Shown: piece by piece, positions 13,380 to 20,880 of the stretch
Numbering within the stretch: position 1 is the stretch's first letter
Layout: each line of letters opens with the position of its first letter
NCBI GenBank assembly: GCA_903928395.1
Contig: CAIYQS010000004.1
Span: 1 to 20,880 of the forward strand
Reading direction: 5' to 3'
DNA from: an uncultured Actinomycetes bacterium
GTDB lineage: Bacteria > Actinomycetota > Actinomycetes > Nanopelagicales > Nanopelagicaceae
DNA length: 20,880 bases
Translations under genes and position numbers: made by a program
The notes under the pieces: generated by a model
The model's database searches: none
Seen by the model: only the letters and a program-made list of their open reading frames with translations
What the model was told of the DNA's origin: nothing

Positions 13380-15103
13380 AGCAGAAAATTTCTTCGGTAT
13401 TGATCGCGAACCGCGGTGAAATCGCGGTCCGCGTCGCGCGCGCCTGTCGAGATCATGGTGTCAAAAGCATTGCTATCTACTCAGATGAAGATCGCAATTC
13501 GCTTCATGTCGCTACCGCTGATGAAGCCTATGCGCTCCATGGTTTATCCGCTGCAGAGACTTATCTCGATCAAAGCAAAATCTTGGCGATTGCAAAGGAA
13601 TCTGGCGCAGATGCGATTCATCCCGGGTATGGATTTCTCTCCGAAAACGCCGATTTCGCGCAGCGAGTTATCGATGCTGGATTGATTTGGATCGGACCTC
13701 CTCCGGCAGCTATTCGCGAATTAGGTGACAAGGTATCGGCTCGAAAAATCGCCGCCAAAGTTGGAGCGCCACTCGTTGCGGGGACAAAAGATCCCGTGGA
13801 TTCTCCTGAAGAGATCATCGCCTTTGCTAAAGAACATGGGCTACCTGTTGCGATCAAGGCAGCGCATGGTGGTGGTGGGCGCGGTCTAAAAGTCGCATTC
13901 ACGATGGAGGAAATTCCAGAACTCTTCGCCTCTGCAGTGCGCGAGGCAATTACCGGATTTGGTCGGGGCGAGTGTTTTGTCGAACGATATTTAGATAAGC
14001 CACGGCACGTTGAAACTCAATGTTTGGTCGATATGCATGGGAACGCCGTAGTCGTTAGTACCCGTGATTGCTCATTGCAACGTCGGCATCAAAAATTGGT
14101 TGAAGAGGCACCTGCTCCATTCTTATCGCAGGAACAAATTGACCAGCTTTACACATCTTCCAAAGCGATCATGAAGGAAGTTGGCTATGTTGGTGCAGGA
14201 ACATGTGAGTTTCTGGTCGGAAAAGATGGAACTATCTCATTTCTGGAGGTCAATACCCGACTCCAAGTAGAACACCCGGTCAGCGAAGAAGTAACGGGGT
14301 TAGACCTAGTGCGTGAACAACTCCGGATTGCTTCTGGTGAAGCGATCAATCCAGTCGATCCCGTTATTCGCGGTCATAGCATCGAATTTCGAATCAACGG
14401 CGAAGATCCCGGAAATGGCTTTCTGCCCTCGCTTGGAACAATTACGCAATGGGAAGTCCCCTCGGGACCAGGCGTCCGAATTGATGCTGGTTTTGATCAC
14501 GGGCACACCATTGGTTCGCACTTTGATTCACTTTTAGCAAAATTAGTAGTTACTGGCGCAACTCGAACCGAAGCAATCGAACGTGCCAGACGAGCTCTCC
14601 GTGAGTTCGAGATCGGCGGATTAGCGACCGCGCTTCCGTTCCATCGGGCTATCGTGAATGATCCAAATTTCACCGAAGAATTCAAGATTTATACCAGTTA
14701 TATTGAGAACGAATTCGACAACAAGATCCCTGCTTTCAACTTTAAAGAAGGGGTGACTGCCTCCAAGGTGGCATCGCAAAAGGTAGTTGCAGAAGTTAAC
14801 GGACATCGCTTTGAAGTAGTCCTACATTCCCAAGCACCTAAAGAAAAACGCCACCGAATTAAGAGCAATAGCGTCGCAAAGAACACCGGAAACTCTGTTG
14901 CTAGCCCAATGCAAGGAACGGTAGTAAAAATCGTGAAGGCAAATGGCGATCGAGTTGAAGTTGGGGATTTAATAATTGTTCTAGAAGCGATGAAAATGGA
15001 GCAACCGCTGATCGCTCAGCGAGCTGGTGTCATAGCGCAACTTGGAATAGGAATTGGGCAGACTGTTTCGAGCGGGCAACTCTTGTGCGTAATTGAGGAT
15101 TAA
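13376..15103 (+). CDS. accA: Acyl-CoA carboxylase alpha subunit (biotin carboxylase plus biotin carrier)
   Basis: A 575-residue fusion that carboxylates its own biotin with bicarbonate and ATP and presents it to AccD. The biotin carboxylase part covers about residues 5-450: VLIANRGEIAVRVARAC, GYGFLSENADFA (85-96), the ATP-grasp glycine loop HGGGGRG (164-170), CSLQRRHQKL (232-241) and FLEVNTRLQVEHPVSE (289-304). A linker of about 40 residues leads to the C-terminal biotinyl domain with EAMKMEQP, in which Lys540 is the biotin site. Length is slightly under the roughly 600 of mycobacterial AccA3. Start ATG overlaps maf by 4 bases. As the only alpha subunit in view it probably serves AccD here. 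The TAA shares bases with the stop of the converging BMP gene. Confidence 0.97.
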   Translation: MKQKISSVLIANRGEIAVRVARACRDHGVKSIAIYSDEDRNSLHVATADEAYALHGLSAAETYLDQSKILAIAKESGADAIHPGYGFLSENADFAQRVIDAGLIWIGPPPAAIRELGDKVSARKIAAKVGAPLVAGTKDPVDSPEEIIAFAKEHGLPVAIKAAHGGGGRGLKVAFTMEEIPELFASAVREAITGFGRGECFVERYLDKPRHVETQCLVDMHGNAVVVSTRDCSLQRRHQKLVEEAPAPFLSQEQIDQLYTSSKAIMKEVGYVGAGTCEFLVGKDGTISFLEVNTRLQVEHPVSEEVTGLDLVREQLRIASGEAINPVDPVIRGHSIEFRINGEDPGNGFLPSLGTITQWEVPSGPGVRIDAGFDHGHTIGSHFDSLLAKLVVTGATRTEAIERARRALREFEIGGLATALPFHRAIVNDPNFTEEFKIYTSYIENEFDNKIPAFNFKEGVTASKVASQKVVAEVNGHRFEVVLHSQAPKEKRHRIKSNSVAKNTGNSVASPMQGTVVKIVKANGDRVEVGDLIIVLEAMKMEQPLIAQRAGVIAQLGIGIGQTVSSGQLLCVIED

Positions 15104-16089
15104 GGGAGCTTTACTTTTCCGCTTTTGATCGCTGCGATCGCAGAAGTCACTTTGCTTGAATATGCATTTCCCAATTTAGTGAAGGTGATGGATACTCCGC
15201 CATCTTTGATCGTATACATGTGTCCGAAAATTCCTTGCGCACCGTTTAATACATCAAGAACGCTCTCTTTTTTAATCGCCGAATTCATCACATCTTCCAC
15301 GGCAGTATCAACACGCTTCAATACCGCCCCAATCAAAATAGCGTTTGATTTGTCCAGTAAGAAGTACTGATCAGGATCAACCCCGATCAAAAATATCGGG
15401 TGTTTGGCGGAAGTCTTTTTTGCAATCGTGTCTTGCACGTCACTCGTCGTCGACCACTGCGAAAAAATGACATCTGCTCCTTGTGATATAAGCGTTTGGG
15501 TTGCAACCGCAGGCAAGGTGTCAACGATTTGACTGATCGCAACCGCCTTCGGCTTTATTGACGCGACGCCAAGCTGGAAATCTGCAAAGAAGGGGGACAT
15601 GACCGTGGGGGCGATAAAACCCACTTTATTGCTCTTTGTGGCGGCGCCTGCCAAAACGCCTGCTAGATAAGCGCCATCGGCGTTTGAAAAGACCATATCG
15701 CTAATATTTAAATTCCCGACGCTCGCATCATTGATTAATGCAAATTGTGTTGAGGGATTTGTGAGGGCAACTACTGATATCGCTTTAGCAAATCCGGCTC
15801 CCACGGCAATAATCAAATTGTAATGAGCGCTGGCAAGAAATTGCAGCCGCGATTCTCGATCACTCTCTGAGCCATTCGTGACCATTTCTCTAACAGAAAG
15901 CGCGGTAAGTCCAAATTTCTTCTTGATAGCGTCGATTCCTTTAGCTGCTGCATCATTTATTCCATGATCTCCACGACCGCCAATGTCATAGACAATAGCC
16001 ATCTTGATCGATACAGCTGCCTGCGCCGGAAGTGTTGGGACGGTGAGCGCTAAAACCGTGGCAATAAAGATCGCGCCGTACTTACGCAC
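15100..16089 (-). CDS. BMP-family (PnrA-like) periplasmic binding protein
   Basis: A 329-residue exported solute-binding protein. Residues 1-24 form a signal peptide ending LPAQAA, without the lipobox cysteine expected of a Gram-positive binding lipoprotein. The mature part has the Bmp/PnrA pattern: MAIVYDIGGRGDHGINDAAAKG at its start, NLIIAVGAGFAKAISVVA, FALINDASVGN, the SNADGAYLAGVLAG block, and FLIGVDPDQYFL. Family members bind purine nucleosides or related ligands for ABC uptake, but no permease or ATPase for it is in the window. It starts with GTG 24 bases after the trpS stop; a 16-bp tandem duplication fills that gap. The stop overlaps that of accA in TTAA. Confidence 0.9.
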   Translation of the reverse strand: MRKYGAIFIATVLALTVPTLPAQAAVSIKMAIVYDIGGRGDHGINDAAAKGIDAIKKKFGLTALSVREMVTNGSESDRESRLQFLASAHYNLIIAVGAGFAKAISVVALTNPSTQFALINDASVGNLNISDMVFSNADGAYLAGVLAGAATKSNKVGFIAPTVMSPFFADFQLGVASIKPKAVAISQIVDTLPAVATQTLISQGADVIFSQWSTTSDVQDTIAKKTSAKHPIFLIGVDPDQYFLLDKSNAILIGAVLKRVDTAVEDVMNSAIKKESVLDVLNGAQGIFGHMYTIKDGGVSITFTKLGNAYSSKVTSAIAAIKSGKVKLP

Positions 16090-16121
16090 AGTGAGTCCTA
16101 AGCACAGTGAGTCCTAAGCAC
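16086..16121. repeat. 16-bp perfect tandem duplication at the trpS/BMP junction
   Basis: GCACAGTGAGTCCTAA occurs at 16086-16101 and again at 16102-16117, followed by a further GCAC (16118-16121). On the coding strand the two copies cover the trpS stop codon and the GTG start of the BMP gene, and the extra copy adds an out-of-frame GTG upstream of the real start. Confidence 0.97.
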
Positions 16122-17118
16122 GGGAAATGAGACCTATCCGCTCGTAAACTTCAGCGAGAGTCTTGCTGGCCACAGCCTGCGCTTTTTGTGCACCGGTCTC
16201 GAGAATCGCTGATAGATGAGTTGGATCATCCAAAAGTTCTAAAGTCCGAAGTCGAACGGGGCGAAGGTACTCAACCACAACTTCAGCAACTGCACTCTTG
16301 AAATCGCCATAACCTTTTCCATCAAATTCAATTTCGGTTTCGGAAATGCTCTTGCCGGATAGAGCTGAATAGATGGTCAGAAGATTTGAAATTCCGGGTT
16401 TTTCGGCAACATCAAAACGTACTTCGCGACCTGTATCGGTAACTGCACTCTTAATCTTCTTGGTGTTTGATTCGGGCGTATCTAGGATCTCGATCAAGCC
16501 ACTCATTGATTCGGCGGACTTACTCATTTTTGAGGTTGGATCCTGCAAGTCATAAATCTTGGCGCCAGCCTTCAAAATGTAGCCTTCGGGAATCGTAAAA
16601 GTCTTCCCGTATTGACTATTAAAACGCGCGGCAAGGTCCCGGGTAAGTTCGATATGTTGGCGTTGATCTTCGCCAACCGGAACTTGATCAGCTTGGTATA
16701 ACAAAATATCCGCTGCCATCAGCATCGGATATGTGAACACTCCAACGACAACTCGATCATTTCCAACCTTCTGCGACTTATCCTTAAATTGCGTCATACG
16801 ACTTGCTTCGCCGAAGCCTGTTAGACACTCCATCACCCAAGCAAGTTGATTGTGCTCATAAACCTGGGATTGAAGGAAGAGGGTGCAATGTTCTGGATCA
16901 ATGCCCAGCGCCAATAATTGTGCCACTGAGGTGAGCGTATTTTTACGGAGTTCTTTCGGATCTGGACTCGAGGTCAGCGCATGAAGGTCAACAACGCAAT
17001 AAAAGGCGTCGTGGCTCTGCTGTAACTCAACCCATTGCTTGACTGCTCCCAAATAATTCCCGAGCTGAAAAGACCCATTGGTTGGCTGGATCCCTGAAAG
17101 TACTCTTGGCTTGGTCAT
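16114..17118 (-). CDS. trpS: Tryptophanyl-tRNA synthetase
   Basis: A 334-residue class I synthetase that charges tRNA-Trp. It has the N-terminal ATP motif LSGIQPTNGSFQLGNYLGAV (7-26), a form of the HIGH motif with LGN, the tryptophan pocket part VFTYPMLMAADILLYQADQVPVGEDQRQH (127-155, split here across the Rossmann half-domain) and KMSKS at 197-201 as SKMSKSAES. Length is normal. It lies 20 bases downstream of the CNNM/CorC gene on the same strand and is probably read from that gene's promoter. Its TAG lies in the tandem repeat before the BMP gene. It carries no apparent leader or T-box-like structure. Confidence 0.97.
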   Translation of the reverse strand: MTKPRVLSGIQPTNGSFQLGNYLGAVKQWVELQQSHDAFYCVVDLHALTSSPDPKELRKNTLTSVAQLLALGIDPEHCTLFLQSQVYEHNQLAWVMECLTGFGEASRMTQFKDKSQKVGNDRVVVGVFTYPMLMAADILLYQADQVPVGEDQRQHIELTRDLAARFNSQYGKTFTIPEGYILKAGAKIYDLQDPTSKMSKSAESMSGLIEILDTPESNTKKIKSAVTDTGREVRFDVAEKPGISNLLTIYSALSGKSISETEIEFDGKGYGDFKSAVAEVVVEYLRPVRLRTLELLDDPTHLSAILETGAQKAQAVASKTLAEVYERIGLISRA

Positions 17119-17138
17119 GCGACTTATCCTACCGATTG

Positions 17139-18458
17139 CTAAAGAGTTGCAGAGATCAATAATTGACCAGCGCGCTTGCCTTCTAAGGTTAACACTGTGA
17201 TTCGAGCCCCCGGAATAGTTATTACATCATGAACTTCTGGGAGTCGACCGAGAAAATGCATGACAAATCCGCCTGCTGTCTCGTAAGGTCCCTCGGGTAA
17301 CTCAATTCCGGTCTGCTCTTTGAGATCCTCAAGTGAGATAAGTGCATCGATCTCATAATCGCCGGTTCTTGGTTGTGCAGTTACTTCTTTTTCTGGTTCA
17401 TCATATTCATCTTCAATATCGCCAATAAAACACTCGACGATATCTTCAAGAGTGACAATGCCATCGGTGCCACCATATTCATCGAGCACAATTGCAAGAT
17501 GCGCCCTTTTCACCTTCAACTCGGTGAGTGCAGGAAGAACTCCTTTTGTCCCAGGAAGAAAGATGACTGGCCGCATGATGTCGAGCAACGTTTTTTGCAT
17601 ATCTTCATCGCGTAAATTCAAGAGATCGCGAACATGAAGAAAACCGATAACTTCATCACTTGATCCACGGGTTACTGGATATCTGGAGTGAGCTGTTCGA
17701 ATCGCTACCATTTTTGCTTCGGCCAAAGTAAGTCCAACATCCAGAAAATCAACTTCGGTGCGGGGCACCATGATTTCGTGCAGAACAAGATCCCCGGCAT
17801 TAAAGACATCTTCAACAATGTCACGCTCTTCATCTGAGAGCGCTGCGTGCCCCGTAACAAGATCCACGAGTTCAGCCTCAGAGATCTCGCTTCGGATTTC
17901 TTGCGGTTTGAGTCCAAAGAGTCGAACGATTGCATCCGTTGACTTAGATAGAAGCCAAATAACTGGACGAAAAATCGTCGCGATCCGATCAATTGTAGGT
18001 GCGGCAGCGAGCGCTATTTTTTCGGTTCTGTAAAGCGCCAATCGTTTTGGCACCAGTTCGCCAACCACTAGGGAAATGTAAGCAATGACAAGGGTAAGAA
18101 AGACTACCGAGATCGCGGTGCTCACCCCGTGGGATAAACCCCAACGTTCCAGGATCGGGATAACGAAGGAACTACCCAAGCGTTGGGAACCCAGTGCCGC
18201 GGAGAGGAATCCGCAGAACGTCACCCCAACCTGGGCGGCCGCCAAGAAGCGATTTGGGTTCTTGGTTAGCTTGGCCAACCGCTCCGTGCGCTTGGGTTTA
18301 AGCCCAGCCGCCTCTAACTGGCGAAGTTGAGACTCCCGAAGCGAGATCAGAGCGATTTCAGCGGCAACAAATATCCCGGCCACGATGATGAAGAAAAGGA
18401 CCAAGAGGAGGTCTCCGACCAGTTGACCCGTCGTGCCTATCTGGGGGTTAGGCTCCAT
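17139..18458 (-). CDS. CNNM/CorC-type membrane protein (DUF21, CBS pair, CorC_HlyC)
   Basis: A 439-residue protein. Residues about 15-190 form the DUF21 transmembrane domain (helices near 15-38, 75-95, 112-135 and 155-172, with VVGELVPKRLAL between). A CBS-domain pair covers about 225-345 (EIMVPRTEVDFLD, GFLHVRDLLN, AIVLDEYGGTDGIVTLEDIVE), and 360-439 is the CorC_HlyC domain (ETAGGFVMHFLGRLPEVHD). Such proteins are usually annotated 'hemolysin' but the family members studied act in magnesium or cobalt export and ion tolerance; haemolysis is not implied. The ATG is fixed by GAGGAG (18467-18472) 8 bases upstream. It is first in an operon with trpS and the BMP protein. Confidence 0.93.
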   Translation of the reverse strand: MEPNPQIGTTGQLVGDLLLVLFFIIVAGIFVAAEIALISLRESQLRQLEAAGLKPKRTERLAKLTKNPNRFLAAAQVGVTFCGFLSAALGSQRLGSSFVIPILERWGLSHGVSTAISVVFLTLVIAYISLVVGELVPKRLALYRTEKIALAAAPTIDRIATIFRPVIWLLSKSTDAIVRLFGLKPQEIRSEISEAELVDLVTGHAALSDEERDIVEDVFNAGDLVLHEIMVPRTEVDFLDVGLTLAEAKMVAIRTAHSRYPVTRGSSDEVIGFLHVRDLLNLRDEDMQKTLLDIMRPVIFLPGTKGVLPALTELKVKRAHLAIVLDEYGGTDGIVTLEDIVECFIGDIEDEYDEPEKEVTAQPRTGDYEIDALISLEDLKEQTGIELPEGPYETAGGFVMHFLGRLPEVHDVITIPGARITVLTLEGKRAGQLLISATL

Positions 18459-18624
18459 CAGACGCTCTCCTCATATGGATAAGGGTAGCGCGGTCACGCG
18501 GGCTTTCATCTAAGCCAGAGTGTGGTTAATCTTTACTCACCAGCGGGCTTCCGCCAGTTGGGGTTTTACCTTCATCCTAAGGATCGTCGGGCACGTACCT
18601 GCCCGGAGAAGGAGTGAATAACTC
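18459..18624. promoter_or_regulatory. Divergent regulatory region with a hairpin before the ABC ATPase RBS
   Basis: This 166-base gap holds the promoters of the CNNM operon and the ABC ATPase gene. On the plus strand CGGGCA (18588-18593) pairs with TGCCCG (18600-18605) around a 6-base loop, 3 bases before the RBS AAGGAG (18609-18614), which is 10 bases from the ATG at 18625. A second small hairpin GGCTT/AAGCC lies at 18501-18516. No clear -35/-10 pair can be fixed on either strand. Confidence 0.5.
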
Positions 18625-19710
18625 ATGGCATCAGTTGTATTTCAAAATGCTTCACGTATCTACCCAGGCACAACTAAGCCGGCTGTAGATAAATTAAATC
18701 TCACCGTGCAAGATGGCGAATTCCTCGTTCTTGTTGGACCTTCCGGTTGCGGTAAGTCAACTTCGCTTCGCATGCTTGCAGGGCTCGAAGAAGTAGATAA
18801 CGGTGCAATTTTTATCGGTGATCGTGACGTAACAGATGTGGCACCAAAGGATCGCGATATTGCGATGGTGTTCCAGTCATACGCCCTCTATCCACATATG
18901 TCAGTTGCAGAAAATATGGGCTTCGCGCTCAAAATCGCTGGCGTTGCAAAAGAAGAGCGCGATCGTCGAGTCCTCGAAGCAGCAAAGTTGCTCGACCTTG
19001 AGCCATATTTAGATCGTAAGCCAAAAGCACTCTCTGGTGGACAACGCCAGCGCGTCGCAATGGGCCGAGCAATTGTCCGTGAGCCACAAGTGTTCTTGAT
19101 GGACGAACCCCTTTCTAACCTTGATGCGAAGTTGCGTGTAGCTACTCGTACCCAAATTGCAGCGCTACAACGCCGCCTGGGTATCACAACCGTTTATGTA
19201 ACACACGATCAAGTTGAAGCTATGACAATGGGAGATCGCGTTGCGGTTCTCAAGGATGGCTTGCTACAACAAGTTGATACACCACGTAATCTTTACGATG
19301 CTCCAGTCAATGCTTTCGTAGCTGGCTTCATCGGTTCACCTGCCATGAATCTCTTAACTGCCCCGGTCTATGCTGGCAACGCTTTACTAGGTGACTTCAA
19401 GATTGAAGTTCCATCGAGTGTCACAGGCACCGTCACAGTCGGTATCCGCCCAGAAGGCTTTACCCCTTCATCTGCTGGCTTCCATGTCCTCGTAGAAGTA
19501 GTTGAAGAACTTGGTTCAGATGCTTTCGTTTACGGCCGTCCGGTTGATAAGGATGTTAAGTTCGCGAATGCAACAGATGAAGGCGCACAAGTGATTGTTC
19601 GTTGGGATCCAAAGAATCCGCCAAAGCCAGGAGATACGATCACTGTTGAAGCGATTCCGCACGCAATTCACCTCTTTGATTCAACCACAGGTGAGCGCAT
19701 CAGCAAGTAA
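18625..19710 (+). CDS. MalK/UgpC/MsiK-type sugar ABC transporter ATPase
   Basis: A 361-residue ATP-binding subunit of carbohydrate importers (CUT1 type), acting on the inner face of the membrane. The nucleotide-binding domain has Walker A GPSGCGKST (38-46), Q-loop Gln84 in MVFQSYALYP, signature LSGGQRQR (136-143), Walker B VFLMDE (156-161) and switch His194 in VTHDQ. Residues about 240-361 are the regulatory OB/TOBE domain, with VGIRPEGF. No permease or binding protein lies next to it and a terminator follows directly, so it is a stand-alone ATPase; by analogy with Streptomyces MsiK it may serve several sugar importers. It is one of the few genes here with a strong Shine-Dalgarno and a leader. 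Confidence 0.95.
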   Translation: MASVVFQNASRIYPGTTKPAVDKLNLTVQDGEFLVLVGPSGCGKSTSLRMLAGLEEVDNGAIFIGDRDVTDVAPKDRDIAMVFQSYALYPHMSVAENMGFALKIAGVAKEERDRRVLEAAKLLDLEPYLDRKPKALSGGQRQRVAMGRAIVREPQVFLMDEPLSNLDAKLRVATRTQIAALQRRLGITTVYVTHDQVEAMTMGDRVAVLKDGLLQQVDTPRNLYDAPVNAFVAGFIGSPAMNLLTAPVYAGNALLGDFKIEVPSSVTGTVTVGIRPEGFTPSSAGFHVLVEVVEELGSDAFVYGRPVDKDVKFANATDEGAQVIVRWDPKNPPKPGDTITVEAIPHAIHLFDSTTGERISK

Positions 19711-19721
19711 AACTCAAAATC

Positions 19722-19756
19722 AAAAACGCCCCGGTGAAATTCACCGGGGCGTTTTT
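19722..19756. terminator. Bidirectional intrinsic terminator between the ABC ATPase and icd
   Basis: A perfect inverted repeat pairs AAAAACGCCCCGGTG with CACCGGGGCGTTTTT (15 bp) around AAATT. T runs follow on both strands. It lies between two converging stops (19710 and 19769), so it serves both genes. Confidence 0.97.
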
Positions 19757-19768
19757 ACTGGAGATTAA

Positions 19769-20880
19769 TTAAGCGAGTTTCTTCTGCAAATTCTCATCAA
19801 TCGCTGCCAGGAAGTCTTGGGTGTTTAACCAAGGTGCGGTTTTTGAGATCAACAGCGCCAGATCCTTTGTCATCTTGCCCGATTCGACGGTTTCGATACA
19901 AACAGCTTCTAGCGTCTTAGCAAATTCTGCGAGCTCTGCATTGTTGTCCAACTTTGCACGGTGAGATAGCCCTTGAGTCCACGCGAAGATAGATGCAATT
20001 GGATTGGTCGAGGTTTGCTTACCCGCTTGATGATCACGATAGTGGCGAGTGACGGTGCCATGCGCGGCCTCGGACTCCACGGTCTTTCCATCTGGAGTCA
20101 TCAAAACTGAGGTCATCAGACCCAGTGAGCCATATCCTTGCGCGACAGTATCTGACTGAACGTCACCGTCGTAGTTTTTGCAAGCCCAGACATATCCGCC
20201 AGGCATGCGCAAAGACATAGCGACCATGTCATCTATCAAGCGATGCTCGTACCAAATTCCAAGTGCTTCAAATTGGCTCTTTAACTCGGCCTGGTAAATC
20301 TCTTCGAATATATCCTTAAATCGTCCGTCGTATGCCTTCAGGATTGTGTTCTTGGTGGATAGATACACCGGATATTTGCGGATAATTCCGTAGTTGAGCG
20401 ATGCGCGAGCAAAATCACGAATCGAATCATCAAGGTTATACATAGCCATGGCTACGCCAGAGCCAGGGAAATCAAAGACTTCATGCTCAATGGTTTCTCC
20501 ACCATCTTCTGGAACGAAGGTGATGGTTAACTTTCCTTTGCCAGGTACGCGAAAGTCAGTAGCACGATATTGATCTCCAAAAGCGTGACGACCGATGACG
20601 ATCGGCAAAGTCCAATGAGGAACTAAACGTGGAACATTAGAAATAATGATTGGCTCGCGGAAGATAACTCCGCCAAGGATGTTGCGGACTGTTCCGTTAG
20701 GGGACTTCCACATCTTCTTTAGCCCAAACTCTTCTACCCGAGCTTCATCTGGAGTGATAGTTGCGCACTTAACTCCAACTCCATGCTTTTGAATAGCATG
20801 TGCTGAATCAATGGTGACCTGATCATCTGTGGCATCGCGATTTTGGATACTTAAATCGTAATATTCGAGATTTACATCAA
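19769..20880 (-). CDS. icd: NADP-dependent isocitrate dehydrogenase, homodimeric type (partial, N-terminus off the window)
   Basis: About 369 C-terminal residues are visible; the roughly 404-residue family length means about 35 N-terminal residues lie beyond 20880. The frame is open to the right edge: it reads DVNLEYYDLSIQNRDATDDQ near the edge, so the ATG at 20713 is an internal methionine. Substrate-site segments are CATITPDEARVEEFG and MWKSPNGTVRNILGG. The signature NYDGDVQSDTVAQGYGSLGL and the NADP-site block beginning HGTVTRHYRDHQAGKQTSTN place it in the eukaryote-like homodimeric class, unlike the E. coli type or the large monomeric IDH of many other Actinobacteria. It oxidises isocitrate to 2-oxoglutarate with NADP+ in the TCA cycle. 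Confidence 0.96.
   Translation of the reverse strand, partial: DVNLEYYDLSIQNRDATDDQVTIDSAHAIQKHGVGVKCATITPDEARVEEFGLKKMWKSPNGTVRNILGGVIFREPIIISNVPRLVPHWTLPIVIGRHAFGDQYRATDFRVPGKGKLTITFVPEDGGETIEHEVFDFPGSGVAMAMYNLDDSIRDFARASLNYGIIRKYPVYLSTKNTILKAYDGRFKDIFEEIYQAELKSQFEALGIWYEHRLIDDMVAMSLRMPGGYVWACKNYDGDVQSDTVAQGYGSLGLMTSVLMTPDGKTVESEAAHGTVTRHYRDHQAGKQTSTNPIASIFAWTQGLSHRAKLDNNAELAEFAKTLEAVCIETVESGKMTKDLALLISKTAPWLNTQDFLAAIDENLQKKLA

Noticed and set aside
17139..18458. Haemolysin virulence factor
   Set aside because: The DUF21-CBS-CorC_HlyC architecture points to an ion transport protein; the haemolysin name is historical.
18459..18624. Riboswitch or T-box leader in front of the ABC ATPase
   Set aside because: Only short isolated hairpins are seen; no conserved aptamer core or alternative terminator can be recognised.

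Overview
The window is chromosomal DNA from a compact, low-to-mid GC (just under 50% by eye) actinobacterium. The actinobacterial markers are a DUF3117 protein, the actinobacterial form of DapD, and an acyl-CoA carboxylase cluster that includes the small epsilon subunit. The short intergenic gaps, many 1-8 base gene overlaps and several promoters placed for leaderless mRNAs suggest a streamlined genome such as the freshwater acI / Nanopelagicales group. That placement is inference. No phage, insertion sequence, CRISPR array or defence island is visible.

Layout. 1-2200 (minus): DUF3117 protein, leucyl aminopeptidase (pepA) and an O-methyltransferase cut by the left edge, in one tight operon. 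2256-2459 (minus): a small protein that is only a sigma-factor region 4. 2554-3465 (plus): dapD with a strong terminator. 3509-3741: a copied tRNA fragment, then an intact tRNA with a GAC anticodon and unusual features, then a terminator that could serve both strands. 3776-4902 (minus): a VOC-fold protein translationally coupled to an unrecognised protein. 4962-7224 (minus): a family 2 glycosyltransferase and a secreted SpoIID/LytB protein, divergent from UDP-glucose 6-dehydrogenase (7267-8580, plus). 8577-10972 (minus): birA-purK-purE. 10982-15103 (plus): accD-accE-maf-accA. 15100-18458 (minus): a CNNM/CorC transporter, trpS and a BMP-family binding protein. 18625-19710 (plus): a MalK/UgpC-type ABC ATPase. 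19769-20880 (minus): NADP-isocitrate dehydrogenase, whose N-terminus is beyond the right edge.

How the genes fit together. The central block carries biotin-dependent carboxylation: AccA (biotin carboxylase plus biotin carrier), AccD (carboxyltransferase), AccE (epsilon) and, transcribed away from them, BirA, which biotinylates AccA. This arrangement, with purE/purK beside it, resembles the birA-accD5-accE5-maf-accA3 region of mycobacteria. The glycosyltransferase, SpoIID-like protein and UDP-glucose dehydrogenase make a small cell-envelope set. The rest is core metabolism: lysine/peptidoglycan precursor (DapD), purines, TCA cycle, tRNA charging and sugar uptake.

Most genes are ordinary housekeeping genes. 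The least ordinary signals are the tRNA region (an exact 20-base copy of the anticodon-arm sequence 130 bases upstream of the intact gene, and a tRNA with U37 and an Arg-like body), a perfect 16-bp tandem duplication across the trpS stop and the next gene's start, the orphan sigma region 4 protein, the near-palindromic 9-base divergent gap between birA and accD, and convergent gene pairs that share their stop codons.
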